A stretch of 64,000 bases of DNA from Clostridium beijerinckii (GTDB lineage: Bacteria; Bacillota; Clostridia; Clostridiales; Clostridiaceae): NCBI RefSeq assembly GCF_018223745.1, contig NZ_CP073653.1, forward strand, positions 3,434,001 through 3,498,000, in the 5' to 3' direction. Positions 8,663-17,003 of the stretch are shown here, in pieces. Under the pieces are notes generated by a model. That model did not search any database. It saw only the letters and a list, made by a program, of their open reading frames with translations, and had not been told where the DNA came from. Position numbers and translations under genes: made by a program. The stretch's first letter is position 1, and each line of letters opens with the position of its first letter.

Positions 8663-10251
8663 ATGTCTTACCAAGCTATTTGGGCTAAAAATCAAAGACT
8701 AAATGACGTAGAAATTATAAAACTTGAAAAGGATGGCTTAGATGTAATTGAAACTATAATTGACAAATACTCGAAGGAAGGTTATGATTCAATAACGCCT
8801 AAAGATATGAATAGATTTAAATGGGCTGGCGTTTACGAACAAAAGCCAAGAGAGGGATACTTTATGATGAGAGTTCGTATTAATTCTGGAATAATGACTT
8901 CAGAGCAAGCAAAAGTTTTAGCAGGGATTGCTAAAGATTATGGGCATGGAATTGCAAACGTCTCTACAAGAGGAGCTATACAATTTCACTGGGTTCAGGT
9001 AGAAGATTTACCTTCTATTTATGAAAGATTAGAAGCTTGTGGCCTAAGTCCTTTTGAGGCTTGTGGCGATTGCCCTAGAACGATAGTTGGAAATCCTCTT
9101 GCTGGAATTGATAAAGATGAACTTATGGATACAACTGAACTTGTAGAACAAGTTAATAATTTCTTCTTATTAAACAAGGATTTTTCTAATCTACCAAGAA
9201 AATTTAAAATATCAATATCAGCTAGTATACATAATGCAGCTCATGCACAAATTAATGATCTTGCCTTTACTCCAGCAACAAAAAAATTGATAATCAAGGC
9301 GTAATTGGTTTCCACGTATGGGTTGGAGGAGGACTTTCAGCAAGCCCTCATTTAGCACAAAAACTAGATATATTTGTTAAACCAGAAGATGTACTAAAAG
9401 TTGCTGAAGGTGTATGTACTATTTTTAGAGATTATGGATATAGGGAAAAACGTACTCGTGCCCGCTTAAAATTTTTAGTAGCTGACTGGGGAGCAGAAAA
9501 ATTCAAGAATAAATTATTAGAATTCACTGGGGATATGCCAAGCTCAGGTGATGATAAATTAGCTTCATGGAATGCATCTTATTATTTTGGAGTACATTCC
9601 CAAAATGAAGATGGCAAAAGCTATATTGGTGTTAGTTTACCACTTGGAGAAATCACTTGTGATCAACTTTTAGAACTTGCCGATATTTCAGAAAAATACG
9701 GAGATAGAAAAATTAGAACTACACTATCACAAAATTTAATTATTACAGGTATAAGTGATGAAGAGATACCTTCTCTATTAAAAAAAGATGTATTTAAACA
9801 ACTTTCTCCAAATCCAAGTATTTTTACAGGATATACAGTTTCTTGTACGGGTAAAGAATTCTGCAATTTAGCTATTGTTGAAACAAAAAAACGTGCTAAA
9901 GAAGTGATCGAATATCTTGATTCTAAAATTAAACTAGATACACCGTTGCGTATCCATTTTACAGGTTGTCCTAATTCTTGTGGACAAAAACATATAGCTG
10001 ATATCAGCCTCCAAGGTGCATTAATAAAAACTGAAGATAGCTGTGAGGAAGCCTTTACCATATGGCTTGGTGGTACATTAAACAATGGCGGGCAGTTTGC
10101 AGAAAATCTAAACTACCGTGTAAAATCTACTGAGGTTCATATAGTTCTTGAGAAAATAGTAACTTTCTTTGAAAAAAGCAAGTTGGAGAATGAGACTTTT
10201 AATGAATTTATCGCAAGAGTAGGAATTAGTAAAATCACAGAAAACATATAA
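8663..10251 (+). pseudogene. Siroheme nitrite/sulfite reductase (NirA-like), frameshifted
   Basis: Read through a single frameshift, this is a full-length siroheme/[4Fe-4S] nitrite-sulfite reductase of about 529 aa. The N-terminal half (8663 to about 9286) has the ferredoxin-like substrate domain with VSTRGAIQFHW and GDCPRTIVGNP. The C-terminal half (about 9287-10251) has VWVGGGLSASPHLA and the cluster/siroheme cysteines CTGKEFC and CPNSC. The frame breaks at a run of seven A (9280-9286); eight A would restore ATKKIDNQGVIGFHVW. As written, translation ends at 9304 after 213 aa. It would reduce nitrite to ammonia or sulfite to sulfide; the sequence does not decide which. The lesion may be a sequencing error, a pseudogene, or corrected by slippage on the A run. 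Confidence 0.85.
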
Positions 10252-10267
10252 AAACCTAATTAAAACA

Positions 10268-10310
10268 AAACCAGTGAGATATATCATTTATGTCTCACTG
10301 GTTTAACTTT
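10268..10310. terminator. Bidirectional terminator
   Basis: AAACCAGTGAGA and its exact complement form a 12-bp stem followed by a T-rich run on the plus strand. A-rich sequence on the other side serves the convergent minus-strand gene. Confidence 0.8.
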
Positions 10311-11072
10311 TTATTCTTTCTTTTTTCCAACAGCTGCAAGATATATAATAAATTCTTCATCTCCATCTAGCCCCAAAAGTGTATCTATCATCTTTTGATC
10401 ATAAATACCTATAGCACATGCTCCCGCTTTAATCGATTCACTTGCTAAATAAAGATTTTGGCATACATGGCCAACATCTATTAAAATCTTTTTATGTGCC
10501 GTAATATCAAACTTCCATTCTGAACGATATGGAGTCGTGCTCCAAGCAAATAATACAGCCGCTTTCTTTGCAAAGTTAGGTACAAAAGGCTGGTCTAAAG
10601 TAATTTCATCTATTTTATTGTCAATTTCATCTAATTCAAACATGAATAAAAGTTTATGCTCTACTGGTAGATATCTATAAATACCTTTTTGTATCCCATC
10701 AACATTCATAATAAATAAATATGTTTCAAAAGAATGCGTTGCCCCACTACAAGGAACTGTTCTTAAAGTTAAACCGGCTTTATTAGTTTCTGTAATTCCT
10801 TGAGTAGACCATAATAAATACGACAATTCATCAAGATTCATAGACTTTTCAGCATAAAGCCTTGTACTTCTTCTATTACCTATGCACTTATAAATATTAG
10901 AATTCGTTACAGTTTCTTCACTTACCCTTGGTAAGACAACAATTTTAGATTGCGAATCATAAGATTTTATACTATCTGGCTGAGGTATACCTTTCATTTT
11001 ATCAGTTTTTATATTTTTGAATTCGTTAAAATTAGATTTCAAAAAATTTCTCTGCTTTTCATATCTTGTCAT
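10311..11072 (-). CDS. SagB/ThcOx-type nitroreductase-family dehydrogenase
   Basis: Encodes 253 aa from an ATG at 11072 with AGGAG upstream. The nitroreductase fold is recognisable by the FMN-phosphate motif CIGNRRSTRLYA, the core LSYLLWSTQGIT and PCSGATHSFETYLF, and the C-terminal GHVCQNLYLASESIKAGACAIG. This arrangement is typical of the SagB subgroup, whose best-known members oxidise azolines in thiazole/oxazole-modified peptides. No cyclodehydratase, precursor peptide or exporter is nearby, so a role in peptide modification is not supported. A general FMN-dependent oxidoreductase is the safer reading. It is monocistronic, convergent with the sulfite reductase. Confidence 0.85.
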   Translation of the reverse strand: MTRYEKQRNFLKSNFNEFKNIKTDKMKGIPQPDSIKSYDSQSKIVVLPRVSEETVTNSNIYKCIGNRRSTRLYAEKSMNLDELSYLLWSTQGITETNKAGLTLRTVPCSGATHSFETYLFIMNVDGIQKGIYRYLPVEHKLLFMFELDEIDNKIDEITLDQPFVPNFAKKAAVLFAWSTTPYRSEWKFDITAHKKILIDVGHVCQNLYLASESIKAGACAIGIYDQKMIDTLLGLDGDEEFIIYLAAVGKKKE

Positions 11073-11273
11073 AAAAATTCTCCTATCCTATCTTTTGGAA
11101 AATATAATATCATAATACTGAAAAATAGTATGTATCATCAGTTACGTTTATTGTTCTATAAGACGCAATTATTTCTATATTGTAATTTTATTTATCAATC
11201 ATTTTACGAGAACTAGTGCTTCAAATAAATTCATCTACCATATTGTACCTATCTTATTTCAAGTTTTTATATC

Positions 11274-11303
11274 AAAAAAGCACCTACATTTCTGTAAGTG
11301 TTC
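11274..11303 (-). terminator. Terminator of the HMA-domain gene
   Basis: A hairpin of about 9-10 bp (AACACTTACA paired with TGTAGGTGCT) is followed by TTTTT on the minus strand, 51 bp after the stop codon. Confidence 0.7.
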
Positions 11304-11354
11304 TATATTAAATATTAACTTGTCCCATTACCTTAAGACAAACTTTACTAATTA

Positions 11355-11723
11355 TTAATTTTCATCTATGTATTTTGCACTGTATCCTGCCTTACTTATT
11401 GCACCTTTGAGTATTTCTTCACTTATATCTACTTTCATTCTAACATTTGCTAAGTTCTTCTTTAAATCAACCTTTGCATATACATTCTCCAAACTGTTAA
11501 TAGCATTTTCAACATGATTAGCACAATTTCCACATGTCATACCTTCAATATATATAGTCTTTGATATCTGATACTCTGATAACTCCTTTTTGTTTATCTT
11601 CTTTCTCTTTGTACTCTTTTCTATAGTTCCCCCACAGCATCCAAATCTTAATTTTTCTATAAAGCTCCTAACTGAAAAAACTATAATCAAAAGTATTATT
11701 CCACTTAATATATATGTTGCCAT
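11355..11723 (-). CDS. Membrane-anchored heavy-metal-associated (HMA) domain protein
   Basis: Encodes 122 aa from an ATG at 11723 with AAGGAAGG upstream. Residues 1-25 are one membrane segment, followed by FGCCGG and a lysine-rich stretch, which is the layout of the short FeoB-associated cysteine-rich membrane proteins. Residues about 55-120 are a ferredoxin-like HMA domain with the metal-binding GMTCGNC motif. It probably binds a soft metal or Fe at the inner face of the membrane. A Fur-type box overlaps its promoter, pointing to iron control. No FeoA/FeoB gene adjoins it. The combination of FeoB-associated-like N-terminus and HMA domain is uncommon. Confidence 0.78.
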   Translation of the reverse strand: MATYILSGIILLIIVFSVRSFIEKLRFGCCGGTIEKSTKRKKINKKELSEYQISKTIYIEGMTCGNCANHVENAINSLENVYAKVDLKKNLANVRMKVDISEEILKGAISKAGYSAKYIDEN

Positions 11724-11764
11724 AAAAACACCTTCCTTTAATTAATGTAAATTTATTTATTTTA

Positions 11765-11807
11765 AGTATATCACTGCAAATTGTATTTGACAATGATTAT
11801 CATTACC
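11765..11807 (-). promoter_or_regulatory. Promoter with overlapping Fur-type box
   Basis: On the minus strand, TTGTCA (11788-11793) and TATACT (11765-11770) are separated by 17 bp. GGTAATGATAATCATTGTC (11789-11807) matches the classical 19-bp Fur box at 17 of 19 positions and covers the -35, the expected layout for repression by an iron-loaded Fur-family protein. Confidence 0.75.
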
Positions 11808-11937
11808 TTGTATTGAATAACAAAAACACATTATCTATTGCTTAAATAGTATTAATATCCTACTAAACAACTCCAAAATTTCATTTTTCAATAATTTTTT
11901 CTGATTTCAAAAGTTTTTTATACAAATAACTTGCAAT

Positions 11938-11980
11938 ATATATCTTTTAGATATATATTTGATATATCTAAAAGATATAT
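11938..11980 (+). promoter_or_regulatory. Inverted-repeat operator in front of padR
   Basis: Two perfect 19-bp arms (ATATATCTTTTAGATATAT at 11938-11956 and its complement at 11962-11980) flank a 5-bp spacer and end directly before the GGAGG. The position suits autorepression by the PadR protein. Confidence 0.75.
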
Positions 11981-11997
11981 TGGAGGAAATAAAAATA

Positions 11998-12525
11998 ATG
12001 AATGAACTTTTTATTTTAGGTGAATTAATGGAAGAACCACAAAGTGGTTATGATCTACGTAATGCCTTACAAGCTTCTTTAGGACGTCATCGTAAAGTCA
12101 GCTATGGAGTAATTTATCCATTGCTTGAAAAATTAGAGAATGATGGTTTTTTAGATATAACTAACGTAGAATCACACGGAAAAAATAAGAAAATGGCTAC
12201 AATTACGGAAAAAGGAAAAGAACGTTTTTTTGTGCTAATGAACATGCCTGTTCCAAGTGGAGCCCATACTGCTGATATATATTTAATTAAACTTGATGTA
12301 ATGCAGCACCTTACACTAGACGAACAAATGCAACTATTGGATCAATTCGATCAAGAACAAAGAGAGATAATTGAAGATACGCAATTTGCACTAAAAAAAT
12401 TAGCTGAGGAAAATTCAAAAGATCACTGGTATGCAAGTAAAAGGTTTGAATTGCGACTACAGCAGGCAAATGTTGCAATTGATTGGATTAAAGAGTTTAA
12501 ACATGAACTGAAGAAAGAATGGTGA
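11998..12525 (+). CDS. PadR-family transcriptional regulator
   Basis: Encodes 175 aa. The ATG at 11998 is chosen for the TGGAGG 12 bp upstream. Residues 1-80 are the PadR winged helix (LGELMEEPQSGYDLRNAL, VSYGVIYPLLEKLENDGFL); residues 90-175 are the helical dimerisation domain with DHWYASKRFELRLQQANVAI near the end. PadR repressors usually control an adjacent multidrug pump, and here the stop codon overlaps the start of an MFS transporter gene (TGATG). Arginine is often encoded by CGT, whereas the flanking genes prefer AGA. This hints that the pair was acquired from another Firmicute. Confidence 0.9.
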   Translation: MNELFILGELMEEPQSGYDLRNALQASLGRHRKVSYGVIYPLLEKLENDGFLDITNVESHGKNKKMATITEKGKERFFVLMNMPVPSGAHTADIYLIKLDVMQHLTLDEQMQLLDQFDQEQREIIEDTQFALKKLAEENSKDHWYASKRFELRLQQANVAIDWIKEFKHELKKEW

Positions 12526-13895
12526 TGAGAATGACAAAAGAAATAAAAATAGCCTTATTAATGGCTGCTAGTCTCTTTATGGAGATTTTAGATGGAACAA
12601 TTGTAACAACTGCACTACCTAAAATGGGCCAATATTTTCATACGGGTTCATCAACAATTGCTTTACTCGTTAGTGTGTATTTGATCACAGTTGCGATTTT
12701 TATTCCCTTAAGTGGATGGATGGCTAATCAATTTGGGAAAAAGAAAATTTGGATTATTGCTGTCATCCTCTTTACCATTAGTTCCTTAAGCAGTGCACTA
12801 GCGCCTAATTTCTCTTTCCTTTTGATAATGAGAATTATACAAGGAATTTCTGGTGCATTGATGACACCTACCGCAAGACTGATTGTGTTAGAAAAAACAC
12901 CAGCTTCACAGCTATTAAAAATGATTAGTTACTTGATTTGGCCAGCACTCATCGCACCAGCAATAGCACCTTTAGTTGGTGGATTTATTGTTACCTACTG
13001 GAACTGGCAATGGATTTTTTTAATTAATGTACCAATAGGTTTAATTACAGCATTAATAGGAGCAAAATTAATTGATATTGATAAAGTAAAGAATAAAACT
13101 TCATTTGATCTTATAGGATTTATAGAAATTGCACTTTCATCTGGCATAATTTTAGTTGGAGCAGAAATAGCCACTCACGGAAAAGATTATTGGTTTAGCG
13201 CGCTAGGATTAGTAATTTTAGGAATAATACTTGGATTTATAGTTTTCGAGCACTTAAAAAAATCAGATAATCCACTATTTTCACTTGATTCGCTAAAAAT
13301 AACTTCTTTTAGAATATTCCAGACAAGTGGATCTGTTCTATGGCTATGTGTTGGAGCATTACCGTACATATTAACAATTTTTTTACAAACAGTCTTTCAA
13401 TGGTCAGCAGTAAAAGCAGGTAGTTATGTGCTATTTATTTTTGTTGGAAACATTGGAATTAAACCTTTTACAAATATAATTATTCGTAAATTAGGCTATC
13501 GCGGTGCACTATTATCATCATTTGGAATGGTGTTTGTTACATCAATTGGTTTAGCATTCATTCAAATTAATACTTTTCCTGCTTGGATAATGTTTCTTGC
13601 GCTAGTTTCAGGTGTAGGACGTTCATTAGCCTTAACTGCTTACAATGGACTAAGCTTTTCTGAAATAGCCCCTCAAGATAGGAATAGTGCAAATACTTTG
13701 AATGCTGTAGTTTCAACATTAGCACAAGGAATGGGTATATCAATTATTACAGTTGTTGTTAATTTACTACAGATTTTCTTTTCAATTACTATCTCTTATA
13801 AATTAGGCTTTGTTTTCCTTGGTCTATTGATGTTATATCCAGTAATCGAAGTAATATTTTTACCTAAAAACATTGGACATGCTACAATCAGCTAG
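12519..13895 (+). CDS. MFS multidrug transporter, DHA2 (EmrB/QacA-like)
   Basis: Encodes up to 458 aa. In-frame ATGs stand at 12519, 12525 (overlapping the padR stop) and 12531; 12525 or 12531 is the likelier start. Membrane segments run throughout, with the DHA motifs in order: LDGTIVTTALP in TM1, GWMANQFGKKKIW in the TM2-3 loop, RIIQGISGALMTP in TM4, and APAIAPLVGGFIVTYWNWQWIF in TM5. It is a proton-coupled drug/H+ antiporter in the cytoplasmic membrane. The length is at the short end for the 14-TM class. It is translationally coupled to padR and presumably induced when PadR binds the drug. Confidence 0.88.
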   Translation: MVMRMTKEIKIALLMAASLFMEILDGTIVTTALPKMGQYFHTGSSTIALLVSVYLITVAIFIPLSGWMANQFGKKKIWIIAVILFTISSLSSALAPNFSFLLIMRIIQGISGALMTPTARLIVLEKTPASQLLKMISYLIWPALIAPAIAPLVGGFIVTYWNWQWIFLINVPIGLITALIGAKLIDIDKVKNKTSFDLIGFIEIALSSGIILVGAEIATHGKDYWFSALGLVILGIILGFIVFEHLKKSDNPLFSLDSLKITSFRIFQTSGSVLWLCVGALPYILTIFLQTVFQWSAVKAGSYVLFIFVGNIGIKPFTNIIIRKLGYRGALLSSFGMVFVTSIGLAFIQINTFPAWIMFLALVSGVGRSLALTAYNGLSFSEIAPQDRNSANTLNAVVSTLAQGMGISIITVVVNLLQIFFSITISYKLGFVFLGLLMLYPVIEVIFLPKNIGHATIS

Positions 13896-14028
13896 TTTTA
13901 TTTATAGTCTTCCATTCAAAAAAACTCAAACTTTAATTAAGATTGCTATCATAAAATAGGCTTTTACAATGTATGTTTTTCAAAAATTGTGTCAATAATT
14001 AAAATACGATTTCCTATTTTCAATAAAT

Positions 14029-14076
14029 AAAGAGATAGCATTATTATCATTAACCTGATATGTCTGCTATCTCTTT
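14029..14076. terminator. Terminator between MFS gene and 14120-14470 gene
   Basis: AAAGAGATAGCA and its exact complement form a 12-bp stem around a 24-nt loop, with T or A runs on both sides. It suits both convergent genes. Confidence 0.7.
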
Positions 14077-14119
14077 CAATTTTACTAAAAGAACTAATTA
14101 AATTAATTTACATATATCT

Positions 14120-14470
14120 TTATTTGGAAAGTTCATTTTGAAAATCACAGGAAGCAACTACCTTGTATCCTGATGATCTTAGATTTTCCAGCAAGATTAT
14201 TACTCCTGTAATATACTGTTCTTCCTTTATACCTTCTCCAGGCTCAATACCAAGATAATATTTTGAGTATAGAAAACCGTCTTCTTCTTTAACACTTTTT
14301 TCTTCACTAAAATCTTCATTGTTTATCAATTCTATTTTCATTAAATCCGAGATGATTGTCCATCTTTTTTTACTACCCATTGTTATTTTTTCAATTAAAT
14401 TCAATATAACTTCTTTTTCTTCATCTGTGTTGATGAAAATTTTACAGTACGAACTTCTATATTTACTCAT
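14120..14470 (-). CDS. Hypothetical 116-aa cytoplasmic protein
   Basis: Starts at an ATG at 14470 with a GGGAGTG site upstream. No membrane segment or signal peptide is present. Visible features are an N-terminal CKIFINTDEEKEVILNLIEKI helix, an acidic middle, a YSKYYLGIEPG segment, and a C-terminal amphipathic helix before VVASCDF. The alternating alpha/beta look recalls small immunity-like proteins, but I do not recognise the family and assign no function. It is monocistronic between a terminator and the potassium-transport operon. Confidence 0.7.
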   Translation of the reverse strand: MSKYRSSYCKIFINTDEEKEVILNLIEKITMGSKKRWTIISDLMKIELINNEDFSEEKSVKEEDGFLYSKYYLGIEPGEGIKEEQYITGVIILLENLRSSGYKVVASCDFQNELSK

Positions 14471-14870
14471 ATTATCACTCCCTCATAACAAAATATTATC
14501 TAATATGTACTCAATACAAGTATACATTAATAGATAGAATACGTAAATATTTTGAAATAAGGCTCTAATTATCCATAAAAATCTTATCATTATTCAACGT
14601 TTGATAACACTATCATATTTCGATAATATTTCTGTCAAATTTCAATCCTAATATTATTAACATTACAAATAATTACATTGAAATAAACTCAGAAAATGCT
14701 AAAATACAAATAAATACTTAGCATATATGACTACAAAATCGGATATTTATCTTATTGGCTTCAATATAAATTCCTAGAGAATAAAAAGATTTTTGTATAT
14801 TTCCAATATGAATATGGGGAAATATATATATATAATAAATTACAAGTTTATTAATCTTAAGGAGGTACAC
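14471..14870. other. Intergenic region upstream of ktrB
   Basis: 400 bp of AT-rich sequence without a gene. I looked for a ydaO/kimA-type c-di-AMP riboswitch, common before clostridial potassium genes, and saw none of its conserved sequences. A promoter must lie here but no single candidate stands out. Confidence 0.4.
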
Positions 14871-16217
14871 ATGACAGAAGCTTTAATGAAAAAGCCAAAA
14901 CTTAGTGCTGTTCAAATACTCGCAATAGGCTTCGTGCTAGTTATTTCAATTGGTGCGATCCTACTTAGTTTACCAATTTCATCAGCAAATAACGAATATA
15001 CTAATTTTCTAGATTCACTATTTACATCAACTTCAGCTGTATGCGTTACAGGACTTGTAACTTTAGATACAGGCACTTATTGGAGTATTTTCGGCAAAAT
15101 AGTAATAATGCTTTTAATTGAAACTGGTGGCCTTGGATTCATGTCTTTTACTGTTTTTATAGCAATAATTTTAGGAAAAAAGATTACTCTTAAAGATAGA
15201 CTTATAATGCAGGAATCAATGAATACTTTTAGCATACAGGGGCTTGTAAAGATGGTTAAATATATTTTGGGGTTCACAATAATTATACAAAGCCTAGGTG
15301 CAGTATTATTATCAACACAATTTATACAACAGTTTGGATTAAAAGTCGGAATATTCTACAGCATATTCCATTCAATATCTGCATTTTGCAATGCTGGCTT
15401 TGATTTATTTGGAAATTATACTAGTTTAGTTAGTTATTCTAGCAACCCTATTGTTTTATTAACTATAAGTGCACTTATAATTATTGGCGGGCTTGGATTT
15501 ACCGTTTCACTTGAAATATATAATTATAAAAAAAACAGAAAACTTTCGATTCATTCAAAAATTGTACTTTACATAACAGTAGCTTTAATTATTTTTGGTT
15601 TTTTACTTATATTTTTTATTGAGTATGAAAATCAAAAAACTCTTGGAGCCATGAATTTTAGAGATAAAGTTCTTAATGCTTTTTTTGCTTCTGTTACCCC
15701 AAGAACTGCAGGATTCAATAGTATTTCAACTGATGGAATGACTATGGCTGGTAAATTTATAACTATTATATTAATGTTTATTGGCGGCGCGTCTGGTTCA
15801 ACAGCTGGAGGACTTAAGGTAACTACTTTTGGTGTACTTCTATTTACTTTAGTGTCAGTGCTAAATGGAAGAGAAGACACTGAAGTATTTGGCAGAAGAT
15901 TTTCCAAGGGAACTGTATATAAAGCTTTTACTCTATTATCTATTGCTACGATATTAGTGTTAATAGTAACTATAATTCTTACTATTACGGAACCAAAGGA
16001 ACTTTTCATAAATTTACTGTATGAAGCTACATCAGCTTTTGCAACTGTTGGACTGACTACTGGAGTCACTCAAAATATAGGTTCTATTTCTAAAGTAACT
16101 CTTATTATAACTATGTATCTTGGCAGAGTTGGTCCTTTAACAGTCCTATTAGCTGTTATTAATAAAAAGAAAAAAAATAAACTTAAATATCCTGAAGGAA
16201 AAATATTAATTGGATAG
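14871..16217 (+). CDS. ktrB: Potassium uptake channel subunit KtrB (TrkH family)
   Basis: Encodes 448 aa; the ATG at 14871 is preceded by AAGGAGG. It has the fourfold repeated pore of the superfamily, with filter segments TSTSAVCVTGL, SAFCNAGFDLFG, VTPRTAGFNS and SAFATVGLTTG, each with its filter glycine. It forms the K+-conducting dimer in the cytoplasmic membrane, usually Na+-coupled, gated by the ATP-binding KtrA ring. ktrA follows 11 bp downstream with its own GGAGG, so the two form an operon. An N-terminal extension to 14793 is open but lacks a ribosome binding site. Confidence 0.95.
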   Translation: MTEALMKKPKLSAVQILAIGFVLVISIGAILLSLPISSANNEYTNFLDSLFTSTSAVCVTGLVTLDTGTYWSIFGKIVIMLLIETGGLGFMSFTVFIAIILGKKITLKDRLIMQESMNTFSIQGLVKMVKYILGFTIIIQSLGAVLLSTQFIQQFGLKVGIFYSIFHSISAFCNAGFDLFGNYTSLVSYSSNPIVLLTISALIIIGGLGFTVSLEIYNYKKNRKLSIHSKIVLYITVALIIFGFLLIFFIEYENQKTLGAMNFRDKVLNAFFASVTPRTAGFNSISTDGMTMAGKFITIILMFIGGASGSTAGGLKVTTFGVLLFTLVSVLNGREDTEVFGRRFSKGTVYKAFTLLSIATILVLIVTIILTITEPKELFINLLYEATSAFATVGLTTGVTQNIGSISKVTLIITMYLGRVGPLTVLLAVINKKKKNKLKYPEGKILIG

Positions 16218-16228
16218 GAGGTCATAAC

Positions 16229-16897
16229 TTGAAAAATAAGCATTTTGTTATAATTGGACTTGGAAGATTTGGCACTTCAATAGCTACAACATTATATAAT
16301 TTAGGTCAACATGTATTGGCTATTGATATTAATGAAGATAGAATTCAAGAAATCGCAGATAATGTTACTCATGCTATTCAATTGGATGCAACCGATGAAA
16401 ATGTATTAAAAACTTTAGGTCTTAGAAACTTTGATGTAGCAATAGTAACAATTGGAACTAATATTCAAGCTAGTACTATGGTAACCCTATTAGTTAAAGA
16501 AATGGGAGTTAAATATATAGTAGGAAAAGCTACTAGTGACTTACATGCTAAAATTCTATATAAGATTGGAGCAGACAGAGTCATTTTACCTGAACAAGAT
16601 ATGGGAATTAGAGTAGCTCATCATTTGGTATCTTCTAATATACTAGACTATATAGAGCTGCCTTCAGACTATAGCATGATAGAGCTTGAACCACTGGATG
16701 AATGGCTTAACAAATCTATAAGAGATATTGAGATAAGAGGTAAATATGGTATAAATATAGTTGCAATAAAAAATGACAAAAGCATAGATGTTTCTCCTTC
16801 TGCAAATTATATTATTAAACGTACAGATATTTTAGTAGCTCTTGGCTCCAATAAAGACCTAAATAAGTTTGAAACCTTGATTGGTAAAAAAAATTAA
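16229..16897 (+). CDS. ktrA: Potassium channel regulatory subunit KtrA (RCK domain)
   Basis: Encodes 222 aa from a TTG at 16229 with AGGAGG 7 bp upstream; no ATG fits better. Residues 1-125 are the RCK_N Rossmann domain with the nucleotide motif GLGRFG and the acidic residue at the end of strand 2 (VLAIDIN). Residues 140-220 are RCK_C, where c-di-AMP binds in Gram-positive homologues. It assembles as an octameric ring on the KtrB dimer and opens it with ATP. Gene order B then A is common in clostridia. Confidence 0.94.
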   Translation: MKNKHFVIIGLGRFGTSIATTLYNLGQHVLAIDINEDRIQEIADNVTHAIQLDATDENVLKTLGLRNFDVAIVTIGTNIQASTMVTLLVKEMGVKYIVGKATSDLHAKILYKIGADRVILPEQDMGIRVAHHLVSSNILDYIELPSDYSMIELEPLDEWLNKSIRDIEIRGKYGINIVAIKNDKSIDVSPSANYIIKRTDILVALGSNKDLNKFETLIGKKN

Positions 16898-16928
16898 TTT
16901 TTATGTTTATTTAAAATAGAAACAATTT

Positions 16929-16989
16929 AAGTGAAACAATAGCTTCAATTTTGTAATAAAGAATCTTATCTGAAGCTTAAGTTTCACTT
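16929..16989. terminator. Bidirectional terminator between ktrA and nhaA
   Basis: AAGTGAAAC and GCTTCA pair with TGAAGC and GTTTCACTT across a 30-nt loop, followed by TTATTTT. It lies between convergent genes. Confidence 0.7.
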
Positions 16990-17003
16990 TATTTTAATGT
17001 AAT

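Noticed and set aside
10311-11072. SagB-like dehydrogenase as part of a thiazole/oxazole-modified peptide cluster
   Set aside because: No cyclodehydratase, precursor peptide or transporter gene within reach on either strand.
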